Assembly (NCBI RefSeq): GCF_017356245.1
Contig: NZ_JAFMZZ010000001.1
Span: 599 to 64,598 of the forward strand
Direction: 5' to 3'
From: Bordetella petrii
GTDB lineage: Bacteria; Pseudomonadota; Gammaproteobacteria; Burkholderiales; Burkholderiaceae_B
DNA length: 64,000 nucleotides
The position numbers and the translations under genes were made by a program. Within the stretch, counting starts at the first letter, position 1; each line of letters starts with the position of its first letter. The notes below the pieces were generated by a model. The model was not told the origin of the DNA, did no database searches, and saw only the letters and a program-made list of their open reading frames with translations. This document shows, one piece after another, positions 7,349 to 17,558 of this stretch.

Positions 7349-9075
7349 TGAATAGCGGATTCGCCGGCCTGCTGGCCCTGTACCTGGGGCTGTTGCTGAT
7401 CATCGCGCCATTCCTGGGGCGCTACATCCGCCTGGCCATGCAGGGCGGCACCCGGGCGACCGCATGGGGCGCGGCCGTCGAGCGGGGCATCTACCGGCTG
7501 GCGGGCGTGGACGCCGATGCCGGCATGGGGTGGAAGCGCTATGCCATGGCCGTGCTGCTGTTCAACGTGCTGGGCGTGCTGGCCGTGTATATCCTGCAGC
7601 GCGCGCAAGGCGTGCTGCCGCTGAACCCGCAGGGGCTGGGGGCGGTGGCGGTCGACTCGGCCTTCAACACTGCCATCAGTTTCGTCACCAACACCAACTG
7701 GCAGGGCTACGCGGGCGAAAGCACCATGAGCTACCTGACCCAGATGCTGGGCCTGACGGTGCAGAATTTCGTGTCGGCGGCCACCGGCATTTCGGTGCTG
7801 TTCGCGCTGGTGCGCGGGCTGGCCCGGCATGGCGGCGGCACGGTAGGTAATTTCTGGGCCGACCTGGTGCGCAGCACCTTGTACGTATTGCTGCCGCTGT
7901 CGCTGCTGCTGGCCCTGGCGCTGGCCAGCCAGGGGGTCATCCAGAACTTCGACGCGGCCCGCGACGTTTCTACGCTGGAGTCCCTGGCGGGCGCGGCCAA
8001 TGCCGGCGCGCAGCACATCGCCATGGGGCCGGTGGCCTCGCAAGAGGCCATCAAGCTGCTGGGCACCAACGGGGGCGGGTTCTTCAATGCCAATTCCGCG
8101 CATCCGTATGAGAACCCCACGGCGCTGTCCAACCTGCTGCAGATGCTGGCCATTCTGCTGATCCCGGCCGCGCTGTGCTTCAGTTTTGGCGAAATGGTGG
8201 GAGACCGGCGCCAGGGCGCGGCCGTGCTGGCCGCGATGACCCTGCTGTTCGTGCTGTTTGCCGGCGCGACGGCGGGTTTCGAGCAGCAGGCCAATCCCAT
8301 GCTGGCCCAGCCGGGCGTGGATGCCGGCGCGTCGGCGCTGGCGCCCGGGGGCAATATGGAAGGCAAGGAAGCCCGCTTCGGCATTGCCGCCAGCGCCCTG
8401 TTCGCCACGGTGACCACGGCGGCCTCGTGCGGCGCCGTGAACAGCATGCACGATTCGTACAACCCCCTGGGCGGGCTTGCGCCCATGCTGCTGATGCAGC
8501 TGGGCGAAGTGGTGTTCGGGGGCGTGGGCTCGGGCCTGTACGGCATGCTGGCCTTCGCCATTCTGGCGGTGTTCATCGCCGGCCTGATGATCGGCCGCAC
8601 GCCCGAATACCTGGGCAAGAAGATCGAGGCCCATGAAATGAAGATGGTGTCGCTGGTGATCCTGGCGACGCCGCTGCTGGTGCTGCTGGGCACGGCGCTG
8701 GCCGTGCTGGCCGGGCCCGGCCGCGCCGGCGTGTTCAACCCCGGCGCGCATGGGTTTTCCGAGATCCTGTATGCCTTGTCGTCGGCGGCCAACAACAACG
8801 GCAGCGCCTTCGCGGGCTTGTCCGCCAACACGCCTTTCTACAACGTGCTGACCGGCCTGGCCATGTGGTTCGGGCGTTTCGTGGTGATCGTGGCGACGCT
8901 GTCGCTGGCCGGCTCGCTGGCGGCCAAGCGCCGCCTGGCCGCGGGCCCCGGCAGCATGCCCACCGCCGGCCCTCTGTTCGTGGTTCTGCTGGTGGGCGCG
9001 GTGCTGCTGGTGGGCGCGCTGACCTATGTGCCGGCCCTGGCCCTGGGGCCGGTGGCCGAGCAGCTGCAGCCTTGA
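7348..9075 (+). CDS. kdpA: potassium-transporting ATPase, channel-like subunit A
   Basis: 575 residues, about ten membrane helices, comparable with E. coli KdpA at about 557. The four pore-loop regions of the K+ selectivity filter are visible: [13 protein letters not shown] (residues 114-126), [32 protein letters not shown] and NNNGSAFAG. It binds K+ from the periplasm and passes it to KdpB through an intersubunit tunnel. Part of the high-affinity K+ scavenging pump used when external K+ is low. kdpB begins 23 bp downstream. Confidence 0.97.
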   Translation: MNSGFAGLLALYLGLLLIIAPFLGRYIRLAMQGGTRATAWGAAVERGIYRLAGVDADAGMGWKRYAMAVLLFNVLGVLAVYILQRAQGVLPLNPQGLGAVAVDSAFNTAISFVTNTNWQGYAGESTMSYLTQMLGLTVQNFVSAATGISVLFALVRGLARHGGGTVGNFWADLVRSTLYVLLPLSLLLALALASQGVIQNFDAARDVSTLESLAGAANAGAQHIAMGPVASQEAIKLLGTNGGGFFNANSAHPYENPTALSNLLQMLAILLIPAALCFSFGEMVGDRRQGAAVLAAMTLLFVLFAGATAGFEQQANPMLAQPGVDAGASALAPGGNMEGKEARFGIAASALFATVTTAASCGAVNSMHDSYNPLGGLAPMLLMQLGEVVFGGVGSGLYGMLAFAILAVFIAGLMIGRTPEYLGKKIEAHEMKMVSLVILATPLLVLLGTALAVLAGPGRAGVFNPGAHGFSEILYALSSAANNNGSAFAGLSANTPFYNVLTGLAMWFGRFVVIVATLSLAGSLAAKRRLAAGPGSMPTAGPLFVVLLVGAVLLVGALTYVPALALGPVAEQLQP

Positions 9076-9098
9076 ATCCTTCATTCTGGAGAACAACG

Positions 9099-11186
9099 AT
9101 GGCGATGCGCCACACTTCGGCCTGGCCGCTGCGCGCCGCCTTGCGCGACACCTTGCGCAAGCTGGCGCCGGCCGCCCAGTTCAGGAACCCGGTCATGTTC
9201 GTGGTGTACCTGGGCAGTATCCTGACCACCATGCTGGGCCTGGCGGCCCTGCGCGAACCCGGCGCCGGCGCCGGCGCCGGCTTCACCCTGGCGATCGCCG
9301 CCTGGCTGTGGTTTACCGTGCTGTTCGCCAATTTCGCCGAGGCGGTCGCCGAAGGCCGCGGCAAGCAGCAGGCGGCGGCGCTGCGGGACCTGCGTTCCAC
9401 CGTGCCCGCCTATGTGCTGGAAGGCTGGAACGACGCCGGCGCGGCGGCGGCCGCGCCGGACGCCTGGCGCCGCGCGGCGGTCGAACGCGCCTCGGCGGAT
9501 CTGCGCCGGCACGATGTGGTGCTGGTCGAGGCCGGCCAGGTCATTCCCGGCGATGGCCAGGTCGTGGCCGGTATCGCCTCGGTGGACGAAAGCGCCATCA
9601 CCGGCGAATCGGCGCCCGTGATCCGCGAGTCGGGCGGCGATTTCTCGTCGGTGACAGGCGGCACGCGCGTGCTGTCGGACTGGCTGGTGGTACGCATCGC
9701 GGCCGACCCCGGACAGGGGTTTCTGGACCGCATGATCTCGATGGTGGAAGGCGCGCGGCGCCAGAAGACGCCCAACGAACTGGCGCTGACCATCCTGCTG
9801 GTGGGCCTGACGCTGGTATTCCTGCTGGTGGTGGCGACGCTGCTGCCGTTTTCCCTGTATTCGGTCGAGGCTGCCGGCGGCGGGGCGGTGGTGGGCCTGG
9901 CGGTGCTGGTGGCGCTGCTGGTGTGCCTGATCCCCACTACCATCGGCGGCCTGCTGTCGGCCATCGGCGTGGCGGGCATGAGCCGCATGATGCGCGCCAA
10001 CGTGGTGGCAACCTCGGGGCGGGCCATCGAGGCGGCCGGCGACGTAGACGTGCTGCTGCTGGACAAGACCGGCACCATCACCTTTGGCAATCGCCAGGCG
10101 TCGGCCTTTCTGCCCGCGCCCGGCGTCGCGGCCGACGGGCTGGCCGCGGCGGCGCTGCTGGCCTCGCTGGCCGACGACACGCCCGAAGGCCGCAGCATCG
10201 TGGCGCTGGCGCAGCGTTCGCCGCACACCGCCCAGGCCGTGCCGGAAAACGTCGAGCGGGTGCCGTTCAGCGCCCACACGCGCATGAGCGGCGTGAACAT
10301 CGGCGGCCGCCGCCTGCGCAAGGGCGCGGTCGACGCCATCGCGGCCTGGCTGGCGCAGCAGGGCGGGGCGCTGCCCGCCGCGGTGGCCCGCGCCGCAGAC
10401 GACGTGGCGCGGCGCGGCAGCACGCCGCTGGCGGTCAGCGACGGCGCGCGCGCGCTGGGCGTGATCGAACTGAAGGACATCGTCAAGCCCGATATCCGCC
10501 AGCGCTTTGCCGCGCTGCGCCGCATGGGCATTCATACGGTGATGGTCACCGGCGACAACAAGCTGACCGCCGCGTCGATTGCCGCCGAAGCCGGCGTGGA
10601 CGATTTCCTGGCGCAGGCCACCCCCGAGGCCAAGCTGGCCCTGATCCGCCAGTACCAGGGCCAGGGGCGGCTGGTGGCCATGACCGGCGACGGCACCAAC
10701 GATGCGCCCGCCCTGGCGCAGGCCGATGTAGCGGTGGCCATGAACTCGGGCACCCAGGCCGCGAAAGAGGCCGGCAACATGGTCGACCTGGATTCCAACC
10801 CCACCAAGCTGATCGAGATCGTCGAGACCGGCAAGCAGATGCTGATGACGCGCGGCGCCCTGACGACCTTCAGCGTGGCCAACGACGTGGCCAAGTATTT
10901 CGCCATTATCCCGGCCGCCTTCGCCGCGGTGTATCCGCAGCTGGGCGCCCTGAACCTGATGCGGCTGGCCACGCCCGATTCCGCCATTCTGTCGGCGGTG
11001 ATTTTCAACGCGCTGATCATCGTGGCGCTGATCCCGCTGGCGTTGCGCGGGGTGCGCTACCGCCCGCTGGGCGCCGCCGCGCTGCTGCGCCGCAACCTGC
11101 TGGTGTATGGCCTGGGCGGCCTGCTGGCGCCGTTCGCCGGCATCAAGCTGATCGACATGGCATTGGCGGCCCTGGGCTGGGCCTGA
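9099..11186 (+). CDS. kdpB: potassium-transporting P-type ATPase, subunit B
   Basis: 695 residues from ATG 9099, preceded by TGGAG. P-type ATPase landmarks: TGES at 168-171 (actuator domain; its Ser is the inhibitory phosphosite in E. coli KdpB), phosphorylated Asp322 in DKTGT, and the hinge [29 protein letters not shown] supplies the membrane helix with the P-x-T motif. A small Gly/Ala run (GAGAGAG, residues 55-61) is encoded by tandem GGCGCC units near 9261-9280. It hydrolyses ATP to drive K+ uptake through KdpA. Confidence 0.97.
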   Translation: MAMRHTSAWPLRAALRDTLRKLAPAAQFRNPVMFVVYLGSILTTMLGLAALREPGAGAGAGFTLAIAAWLWFTVLFANFAEAVAEGRGKQQAAALRDLRSTVPAYVLEGWNDAGAAAAAPDAWRRAAVERASADLRRHDVVLVEAGQVIPGDGQVVAGIASVDESAITGESAPVIRESGGDFSSVTGGTRVLSDWLVVRIAADPGQGFLDRMISMVEGARRQKTPNELALTILLVGLTLVFLLVVATLLPFSLYSVEAAGGGAVVGLAVLVALLVCLIPTTIGGLLSAIGVAGMSRMMRANVVATSGRAIEAAGDVDVLLLDKTGTITFGNRQASAFLPAPGVAADGLAAAALLASLADDTPEGRSIVALAQRSPHTAQAVPENVERVPFSAHTRMSGVNIGGRRLRKGAVDAIAAWLAQQGGALPAAVARAADDVARRGSTPLAVSDGARALGVIELKDIVKPDIRQRFAALRRMGIHTVMVTGDNKLTAASIAAEAGVDDFLAQATPEAKLALIRQYQGQGRLVAMTGDGTNDAPALAQADVAVAMNSGTQAAKEAGNMVDLDSNPTKLIEIVETGKQMLMTRGALTTFSVANDVAKYFAIIPAAFAAVYPQLGALNLMRLATPDSAILSAVIFNALIIVALIPLALRGVRYRPLGAAALLRRNLLVYGLGGLLAPFAGIKLIDMALAALGWA

Positions 11187-11208
11187 AGCAGGATACAGGA
11201 GCTTGATC

Positions 11209-11805
11209 ATGCGTTTGTCATTCCGTTGCGCCGGCCTGCTGCGGCCCGCGCTGGTCATTTTCGTGGCCCTGTCCGCCTTGACCGGGCTGGCATATCCGTA
11301 TGCGGTGACGGGCCTGGCCCGCTGGGCGTTTCCCCACCAGGCGGCGGGGTCGCTGGTCGAGCGCGGGGGCCGGGTGGTCGGGTCCGAACTCATCGGCCAG
11401 GCGTTCACGTCGCCCCGTTATTTCTGGGGGCGGCCGTCCGCCACCGGGCAGGGTCCCTACAACGCGCTGGCGTCGGGCGGTTCGAACCTGGGGCCGCGCA
11501 ACCCGGCCCTGGCCGAAGCGGTGCGCGCGCGCGTGGCGGCCCTGCAGGCCGCCGATCCCGGCAACCGCGCGCCCATTCCGGCAGACCTGGTGTCCGCCTC
11601 GGGCAGCGGACTGGACCCGCACATCAGCCCGGCGGCCGCGCTGTACCAGGTGCCGCGCGTGGCGCGGCTGCGGGGTTTGCCGGCCAGCCAGCTGGAGCAA
11701 TTGGTGCGGGCCCACACCAGCCGGCCCGTGCTGGGGGTGCTGGGCGAGCCGGTGGTCAATGTGCTGGCGCTGAACCTGGCGTTGGACCGCGCGGCGCCGC
11801 GCTGA
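11209..11805 (+). CDS. kdpC: potassium-transporting ATPase, subunit C
   Basis: 198 residues from ATG 11209, with GGAG upstream. One N-terminal membrane helix (about residues 10-33), then a periplasmic domain. Family blocks are visible: [52 protein letters not shown] and a C-terminal [11 protein letters not shown]. KdpC is needed for assembly and for high K+ affinity. An upstream in-frame TTG adds two residues but lacks support. Confidence 0.96.
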   Translation: MRLSFRCAGLLRPALVIFVALSALTGLAYPYAVTGLARWAFPHQAAGSLVERGGRVVGSELIGQAFTSPRYFWGRPSATGQGPYNALASGGSNLGPRNPALAEAVRARVAALQAADPGNRAPIPADLVSASGSGLDPHISPAAALYQVPRVARLRGLPASQLEQLVRAHTSRPVLGVLGEPVVNVLALNLALDRAAPR

Positions 11806-11846
11806 GCGGCGGCGTATAGTAGCGGTGCCACCCGCCGCGCCCCGCC

Positions 11847-14603
11847 ATGGTCGATCCCGAACAACGCCCCGATCCCGATCTGCTGCTGCGCACGCTGGAC
11901 CAGGCCAGCCGCGAGGCCGAGCGCGGCAGGCTGCGCGTGTATTTCGGCGCCTCGGCGGGCGTGGGCAAAACCTACGCCATGCTGGCCGCCGCGCAGGCGC
12001 TGCGCGGGCAGGGCGCCGATGTCGTGGCCGGCATCGTCGAAACGCACGGCCGCCGCGACACCGCCGCGCTGCTCGACGGCATCGAGCTCCTGCAGCTGAA
12101 GGCGCTGCCGCATCGCGGGCGCGAGCTGGCCGAATTCGACCTCGATGGCGCATTGGCGCGCCGCCCCGGCCTGATCCTGGTCGACGAGCTGGCGCACGCG
12201 AATGCCCCTGGCGCGCGCCATGCCAAGCGCTGGCAGGATGTGCACGAACTGCTGGCCGCGGGCATCGATGTCTGGACCACCCTGAACGTGCAGCACCTGG
12301 ACAGCCTGAATGAGGCGGTGGGCGGCATTACCGGCATACGCGTGGCGGAAACCGTGCCCGACCGCGTGTTCGATGCGGCCGACGAAGTCATCATGGTGGA
12401 TATCCCCACCGACGAACTGCTGCGGCGCCTGCGCGAAGGCAAGGTCTACCTGCCCGAACAGGCCCGCCACGCGGGCCGGCATTTCTTCCGCAAAGGCAAC
12501 CTGATCGCGCTGCGCGAACTGGCGCTGCGGCGCACCGCCGACCATGTCGATGACGATGTGCAGAGCTATCGGCGCGAACGCGCGATACAGGCCGTGTGGC
12601 GCACGCGCGAGGCCATCGTGGCCTGCATCGGCGCCGATGGCGACGCCGGGCATGTGGTGCGCAGCGCGCACCGGCTGGCGCAGGAACTGGAATGCGACTG
12701 GCATGTCATCACGCTGGATCGGCCGCGCCTGGCGCCGGCGCCGCAGGCGGCGCGCGACGCGCTGGGCCGGGCGCTGGCCCTGGCCGAAAGCCTGGGCGCC
12801 CGCACCGAAACCCTGCCCGGCGGCGACCTGGTGCAGGCCGTGGCGCGCTACGCGCGCCGCCACAACATGACCAAGGTGCTGGTGGGCCGCGGTGCGCAGG
12901 GCGCGGCGCAGCGGCCATGGCCCGCCGCCGGGCTGGCGGGCCTGCTGGCGCCGGGGTGGATCTGGCGCCGGCGCAGCTTTGCCGACGCGCTGGCTGCCGG
13001 ATGCCCCGAGGTCGACGTGATCCGGCTCGGCGCGCCGCCGGCCGCCACGGCCGCCGCGGGCAGGAACATGCCCGCGGCGGCTCCGGCCGAACGGCCGGTG
13101 CGCCGCTACGGCGGCTATCTGTGGTCGGTGGCGTATTGCGGCGTGGCCGCGGCGTTGTCGGCCCTGGCGTTTCCCATGCTGCACCAGACCAACATCGTCA
13201 TGCTGTTCCTGCTGGCGGTGGTGGCGGTGGCGCTGCGGCATGGCCGCGGCCCGGCCGCGTTGGCATCCCTGCTCAGCGTGGGGCTGTTCGATTTTTTCTT
13301 CGTGCAGCCGCTGGCCTCGTTCGCCGTTTCCGACGTGCAGTATCTGCTGACGTTCCTGGTGCTGCTGGGCGTCGGGCTGCTGATCGGCCAGCTGACCGCC
13401 GGCCTGCGCATGCAGGCGCGCGCCTCGGTCGAGCGGGCCGCCGAAACGCGCAGCCTGTACGAATTCGCGCGCGAGCTGTCTTCTGCGCTGCAGCCGCAGC
13501 AGATCGTGGCGGCGGCGGGGTCGTTCGTGCACGCGGCCTTCGGTGCGCGCTGCGGCCTGTACATACTGGGGCTGGACGAACGGCTGGCCGCCGCCTTGCC
13601 GCCGGGCCAGGACCTGCCGGCGCTGGATCCGGCGCTGGCGCAATGGGTCTACGATCATGGGCAGCCCGCCGGCGCCGGCACGGCCACGCTGTCGACCAGC
13701 CCGCTGCTGTACCTGCCGCTGAAGGCGTCGATGCGCACGCGCGGCGTGCTGGCTGTCGAGAACACCGGCAATGCGCCCTTTGGCATGCCCGATGCCCGGC
13801 GCCAGATCGACACCTACGCCACGCTGGTCGCCATTGCCCTGGAACGCCTGCATTATGTCGAGGTGGCCCAGCAGGCGCTGGTCAGCATGGAATCGGAAAA
13901 GCTGCGGCATTCCCTGCTGGCCGCCGTGTCGCACGACCTGCGCACCCCGCTGACCGGATTGCTGGGCATGGCCGAGACGCTGGCGCGCCACCCGGCGGGC
14001 CTGCCGCCCGAGGCCCGCGCTACCGTCGCGGCCATGCGGGCGCAGGCGCAGCGCATGCACGCGCTGGTGGTCAACCTGCTGGACATGGCCCGCCTGCAAA
14101 GCCACGCCGCGCCGCTGCGCATGGAATGGCAATCCATCGAAGAGCTGGCCGGCGCCGCGCTGGCGTCCATGCGCGAAGCCCTGGCCGGCCACCATGTCAG
14201 CGTGGCGCCGCTGTCGGCGCTGCCGCTGGTCGAATGCGATGGCGTGCTGGTCGAGCGGGTGCTGTGCAACCTGCTGGAAAATGCCGCCAAGTACGCGGCG
14301 CCGGGCGGCTCGATCCGGCTCGAAGCCCATCCCCGGGACGGCCAGCTGCACGTGTCCGTCACCGACGACGGCCCGGGTGTCGCCGCGGGCGACGAACGGC
14401 GCATCTTCGAGAAGTTCACCCGCGGCGCGCGCGAGTCCGCCACGCCCGGGGTAGGATTGGGCCTGGCCGTTTGCGAGGCCATCGTGCAGGCGCACCGCGG
14501 CCGCATCTGGGTCGAGCCGGCGCCCGGTCAGCCGCACGGGGCGCGCTTCGTGTTTACCCTGCCGCTGGGCGTCGCGCCGGCGGTGCAACCCGACATCGCC
14601 TGA
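11847..14603 (+). CDS. kdpD: osmosensitive K+ channel histidine kinase KdpD
   Basis: 918 residues. Order: N-terminal KdpD domain with Walker A GASAGVGKT (34-42) and LILVDELAHANAPGARH, a USP-like domain (about 245-385), four closely spaced membrane helices (about 425-520), a GAF domain, then the kinase core. His696 in SHDLRTPLTG is the phosphoacceptor; the ATP-binding lobe has NLLENAAKYA, DDGPGV and GVGLGLAVCEAIV. It senses K+ limitation/osmotic state in the inner membrane and phosphorylates KdpE. The gene lies 41 bp after kdpC and belongs to the same transcription unit, or has a weak internal promoter. Confidence 0.97.
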   Translation: MVDPEQRPDPDLLLRTLDQASREAERGRLRVYFGASAGVGKTYAMLAAAQALRGQGADVVAGIVETHGRRDTAALLDGIELLQLKALPHRGRELAEFDLDGALARRPGLILVDELAHANAPGARHAKRWQDVHELLAAGIDVWTTLNVQHLDSLNEAVGGITGIRVAETVPDRVFDAADEVIMVDIPTDELLRRLREGKVYLPEQARHAGRHFFRKGNLIALRELALRRTADHVDDDVQSYRRERAIQAVWRTREAIVACIGADGDAGHVVRSAHRLAQELECDWHVITLDRPRLAPAPQAARDALGRALALAESLGARTETLPGGDLVQAVARYARRHNMTKVLVGRGAQGAAQRPWPAAGLAGLLAPGWIWRRRSFADALAAGCPEVDVIRLGAPPAATAAAGRNMPAAAPAERPVRRYGGYLWSVAYCGVAAALSALAFPMLHQTNIVMLFLLAVVAVALRHGRGPAALASLLSVGLFDFFFVQPLASFAVSDVQYLLTFLVLLGVGLLIGQLTAGLRMQARASVERAAETRSLYEFARELSSALQPQQIVAAAGSFVHAAFGARCGLYILGLDERLAAALPPGQDLPALDPALAQWVYDHGQPAGAGTATLSTSPLLYLPLKASMRTRGVLAVENTGNAPFGMPDARRQIDTYATLVAIALERLHYVEVAQQALVSMESEKLRHSLLAAVSHDLRTPLTGLLGMAETLARHPAGLPPEARATVAAMRAQAQRMHALVVNLLDMARLQSHAAPLRMEWQSIEELAGAALASMREALAGHHVSVAPLSALPLVECDGVLVERVLCNLLENAAKYAAPGGSIRLEAHPRDGQLHVSVTDDGPGVAAGDERRIFEKFTRGARESATPGVGLGLAVCEAIVQAHRGRIWVEPAPGQPHGARFVFTLPLGVAPAVQPDIA

Positions 14604-14612
14604 TGGGCCGCC

Positions 14613-15305
14613 ATGTTCGACTACACGCCCCAGATCCTGCTGATTGAAGACGATCCGCACATCCGCCGCTTCGTGCGCACGGCGCTCGAGGGCGAAGGCT
14701 GCCAGGTGTTCGAAGCGGAAACCGTGCGGCGCGGATTGATCGAGGCGGGCACGCGGCAGCCCGATGCCGTCATCCTGGACCTGGGACTGCCCGATGCCGA
14801 TGGAATGGTGCTGATCCGCGAGCTGCGCGGCTGGACCGAGGTGCCCGTGCTGGTGCTGTCGGCGCGCAGCGCCGAAGCCGACAAGATCGCCGCGCTGGAT
14901 GCGGGCGCCGACGATTATCTGGCCAAGCCTTTCGGGGTCGGCGAACTGCTGGCCCGCCTGCGCGTGCTGCTGCGCCGCCACGGGCGCGGCGGCGCCGGCC
15001 AGCCTGCCGAAGCGGTGTTCGGGCCGGTGCGGGTCGACCTGGCGCGCCGGGAGGTGACGCGCGATGGGCGTCCGGTGCACCTGACGGTCATCGAATACCG
15101 TCTGCTGGCGCTGCTGCTGTCGCATCGCGGCAAGGTCATGACCCACCGGGAACTGCTGCGCGAGGTCTGGGGGCCCGCCCATGTCGAACAGGCCCATTAC
15201 TTGCGCATCTACATGGGGCACCTGCGCCAGAAGCTGGAAGCCGACCCGGCCCAGCCGCGCTACCTCCTGACCGAAGTCGGCGTGGGGTACCGGTACGCGG
15301 GCTAG
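14613..15305 (+). CDS. kdpE: KDP operon response regulator KdpE
   Basis: 230 residues, OmpR/PhoB type. Receiver domain: acidic pair in LLIEDDPHIRRF, phosphoacceptor Asp56 in VILDLGLPDADG, Lys in YLAKPFGVGELLAR. The winged-helix domain has REVTRDGRPVHLT, RGKVMTHRELLREVWGP and YLRIYMGHLRQKLE. It begins 9 bp after kdpD. It is expected to bind the phased repeats at 7037-7087 and activate kdpFABC. Confidence 0.96.
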   Translation: MFDYTPQILLIEDDPHIRRFVRTALEGEGCQVFEAETVRRGLIEAGTRQPDAVILDLGLPDADGMVLIRELRGWTEVPVLVLSARSAEADKIAALDAGADDYLAKPFGVGELLARLRVLLRRHGRGGAGQPAEAVFGPVRVDLARREVTRDGRPVHLTVIEYRLLALLLSHRGKVMTHRELLREVWGPAHVEQAHYLRIYMGHLRQKLEADPAQPRYLLTEVGVGYRYAG

Positions 15306-15435
15306 CTTTCCATCCGCGGTTGCGCCGCTCCCGGCCTGCAGGCATATTCTTACAATAACTTGAATATCCGTTCGCCGGTCCATGCACTTGGCGTGCGCGC
15401 ATGGTGGCGCGCGCAGCCGCCTTCAGGAGCCTTTG

Positions 15436-16017
15436 ATGAAGCCGATCTTTCCCCTGCTGTTTTCCGCCGCGGCCGCGTTGTGCCTGCCTGCCGCGGCGGC
15501 GCCCGTCACTTACGACATCGACCCTTCACACACGTATCCCAGCTTCGAGGCCGACCACATGGGCGGCCTGTCGACCTGGCGCGGCAAGTTCAACCAGACC
15601 TCGGGCGTGATCGTGCTGGACCGCGCGGCGCGCAGCGGCACCATCGACGTCACCGTGCAGATCGCTTCCATCGACTTCGGCCACGACGAACTGAACCGCC
15701 ATGCCGTGGCGCCCGACATCTTCGATGCGGCGCGCTATCCCACCGCCACTTTCAAGGGCCGCTTTACCGAGTTCGACGGCGACCGCCCCGAAGAAGCCGT
15801 GGGCCAGTTCACCCTGCGCGGCGTCACGCGCACCCTGAAGCTGGACATCGACGACTTCAAGTGCATACAGCATCCGATGGAAAAGCGCGAAGCCTGCGGC
15901 GCCGATGTCTCGGCTTCGTTCAACCGCGGCGACTACGGGCTGGACTTCGGCCTGGACATGGGCTTCAAGCCGAAGGTCGAGCTCGAGATCCAGGTCGAGG
16001 CGCTGCGCCGGCCCTGA
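15436..16017 (+). CDS. YceI family periplasmic protein
   Basis: 193 residues from ATG 15436 with CAGGAG upstream. A signal peptide (about 1-22, ending AAAA) is followed by a lipocalin-like YceI domain: YDIDPSHTYPSFEADHMGG, TSGVIVLDRAARSGTIDVTV, FDAARYPTATFKG and FTLRGVTRTLKLDI. YceI proteins bind polyisoprenoids or amphiphiles in the periplasm and are often induced by alkaline or osmotic stress. Likely monocistronic; 130 bp separates it from kdpE. Confidence 0.92.
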   Translation: MKPIFPLLFSAAAALCLPAAAAPVTYDIDPSHTYPSFEADHMGGLSTWRGKFNQTSGVIVLDRAARSGTIDVTVQIASIDFGHDELNRHAVAPDIFDAARYPTATFKGRFTEFDGDRPEEAVGQFTLRGVTRTLKLDIDDFKCIQHPMEKREACGADVSASFNRGDYGLDFGLDMGFKPKVELEIQVEALRRP

Positions 16018-16080
16018 CGCCCGGCGTCCGTGCGCGGGTATGGCGCTTGCTGCGCCGCGGGCTCCCTCCAAGGAGACAGC

Positions 16081-16473
16081 ATGATTTCAGAACGACTGCG
16101 CCGGCTGCGCCACATCGCGGAATTCGCGGCCGACCGCTGCGGCGATTACCTGGAACTGGCGGGCATCGAGCTGTCGCTGTACCGTTCGGCCCTGGTTACC
16201 ACGCTGCTCAGTTGCGTGGCGCTGCTGTTTTGCGCGCTGGGCACCCTGGCATTCGTATCGGTGGCCATCGTGGTCAGCTTCTGGGACAGCGAATACCGCG
16301 GGCTGGCGGCCTGGCTGGTGGCCGGCGCCTGGCTGCTGATCACCCTGGCCGCGCTGGCCGTCGCCAGCCGGAATGCGCCCAGGGCTTCGCCCTTTGCCGA
16401 ACTGAGCCGCCAGGTGCGGCTGGATACCGCCGCCGCCCGGAGCCACTATGCCCAAGACCACCACCCAGGCTGA
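16081..16473 (+). CDS. YqjE/phage-holin superfamily membrane protein
   Basis: 130 residues from ATG 16081 with AAGGAGAC upstream. Two membrane helices (about 38-63 and 73-96) between a basic amphipathic N-terminus and a C-terminal soluble tail. This is the layout of the YqjE or holin-X superfamily, which are general membrane proteins and not phage lysis genes here. It overlaps the next gene by 26 bp, as yqjE and its partner do in enterobacteria. Function unknown; YqjD-type partners bind ribosomes in stationary phase. Confidence 0.75.
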   Translation: MISERLRRLRHIAEFAADRCGDYLELAGIELSLYRSALVTTLLSCVALLFCALGTLAFVSVAIVVSFWDSEYRGLAAWLVAGAWLLITLAALAVASRNAPRASPFAELSRQVRLDTAAARSHYAQDHHPG

Positions 16474-16870
16474 CAAGCAGGCCCTGCTGGCCAAGATGGA
16501 GCGCGACCGGCGCGAGCTGGCCGATGCATTCGGCCGCGCGGCGGCGCTGGCGAACGCTCCGGGGGCCAAAGGATGGGCCTCGACCGCCGCGCTGGCGGCC
16601 GGCGCCGCGCTGGGCTGGCCGCGGTTCCTGAAGCAGCCGCTGCGCGCCATGGCCGCGGTGGCGGTGCGGGACCGGCTGGCCTCGGTGTTGAAGCGGCGCC
16701 ACGTGCGGCGCGCCAGCGCCCCGCTGCCCGACGCCGAGGCCGCCAGCCTGGCGCAACGGGTGGCCGGCCTGCGCGCGGCCGCCGAGCGCTCGGCCGATGC
16801 ACAGGAAATCGAAGCGCTGCGCCGCGAGCTCGACGAGCAGGTGCAGCGCCTGCGGTCGCGGCAGCCTTAG
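16448..16870 (+). CDS. hypothetical protein paired with the YqjE-like gene
   Basis: 140 residues. Basic, helix-rich N-terminus (KQALLAKMERDRRELADAF), a short central hydrophobic stretch (GWASTAALAAGAALGW) and a C-terminal coiled-coil-like segment (SADAQEIEALRRELDEQVQRL). No family recognised with confidence; it occupies the place of yqjK-like genes. Translation is coupled to the upstream gene by a 26-bp overlap. The stop overlaps the stop of the convergent CGNR gene by 4 bp. Confidence 0.7.
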   Translation: MPKTTTQADKQALLAKMERDRRELADAFGRAAALANAPGAKGWASTAALAAGAALGWPRFLKQPLRAMAAVAVRDRLASVLKRRHVRRASAPLPDAEAASLAQRVAGLRAAAERSADAQEIEALRRELDEQVQRLRSRQP

Positions 16871-17478
16871 TGCGCCGTGGCCCGATAGTGGCGGCGCGCT
16901 TTGGCGCGGTTGCCGCAGGTGGCCATCGAGCACCAGCGCCGCCGGCCGCCGCGCGAAGTGTCCAGAAACAGCCAGGTGCAGGCCTCGCATTCGCGCAGGC
17001 GGGGCAGCAGCCCGTCGGCGATCAGGCCTTGGGCGGACAGCGCCAGCCGATGGCGCGGCAGTTCCAGGCCGGCGGCCTCGGCATCGACCTGCCAGGCCGG
17101 CTGGCGGCCGGGAAACAAGGGCAAGCTGGCCTGCTGCAGGGCCAGGCGGATGTCGTTCTCGAAACGCAGGCGTCCGGCTTCGGGCACGGCCAGGTCGCGG
17201 GCGACGGCGGACAGTACCGCATAACCGTTTTCGCGCTGTGCCATCAAGCGGTTCAATGCTTTGCCCGCGTCGCTGCCGCGCGCCAAGCGTTGCAGGCGGC
17301 GCTGTTCCGCGGGGCTGGCCAGGCCCGCCATGGCCAGCCAGTGCAGCGCATCGGCCCAGTCTTCGAAGGGCAAGGCATCGCGTGCCTTGGTGGAGCCGCC
17401 GCCGGTATTCAGGAAATCAAGGTAGGGATGCCCGCCGACAAAAGCCTCGGGCCGCCAGCGGGTATGGGATGCGGACAT
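16867..17478 (-). CDS. CGNR zinc-finger/ABATE domain putative stress-response regulator
   Basis: 203 residues. The N-terminal two-thirds is an ABATE (DUF1470) domain starting FVGGHPYLDFLNTGGG. The C-terminus has the treble-clef CGNR finger: CEACTWLFLDTSRGGRRRWC then ATCGNRAKARRHY. Members are thought to be RNA/DNA-binding regulators but have few characterised examples. A consensus TATAAT on the minus strand (complement of 17500-17505) lies about 25 bp before the start. Divergent from the alpha/beta hydrolase. Confidence 0.88.
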   Translation of the reverse strand: MSASHTRWRPEAFVGGHPYLDFLNTGGGSTKARDALPFEDWADALHWLAMAGLASPAEQRRLQRLARGSDAGKALNRLMAQRENGYAVLSAVARDLAVPEAGRLRFENDIRLALQQASLPLFPGRQPAWQVDAEAAGLELPRHRLALSAQGLIADGLLPRLRECEACTWLFLDTSRGGRRRWCSMATCGNRAKARRHYRATAH

Positions 17479-17492
17479 GTCGGTTAACCGTA

Positions 17493-17521
17493 TTGACCAA
17501 TTATAAAGGTTAGATTAAGGT
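17493..17521. promoter_or_regulatory. overlapping divergent promoters of CGNR and hydrolase genes
   Basis: Plus strand: TTGACC (17493-17498), 17 bp, TAAGGT (17516-17521), leading to the hydrolase start at 17559. Minus strand: a perfect TATAAT at 17500-17505 serves the CGNR gene. The two overlap, so polymerases would compete; a GGTTAACC palindrome at 17482-17489 could be an operator. Confidence 0.5.
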
Positions 17522-17558
17522 GGCTGAAAAATAACTGTTTAAACGCATTTAAGAGGTT

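Noticed and set aside
11457..15383. Very long open frame on the minus strand opposite kdpD-kdpE (about 1300 codons)
   Set aside because: It is antisense to well-supported genes, has Arg/Gln/His-rich unnatural composition and no RBS; a typical high-GC shadow.
16081..16473. Phage holin
   Set aside because: The name comes from a superfamily label; there are no lysis or phage genes nearby, and the pair resembles yqjE and its partner.
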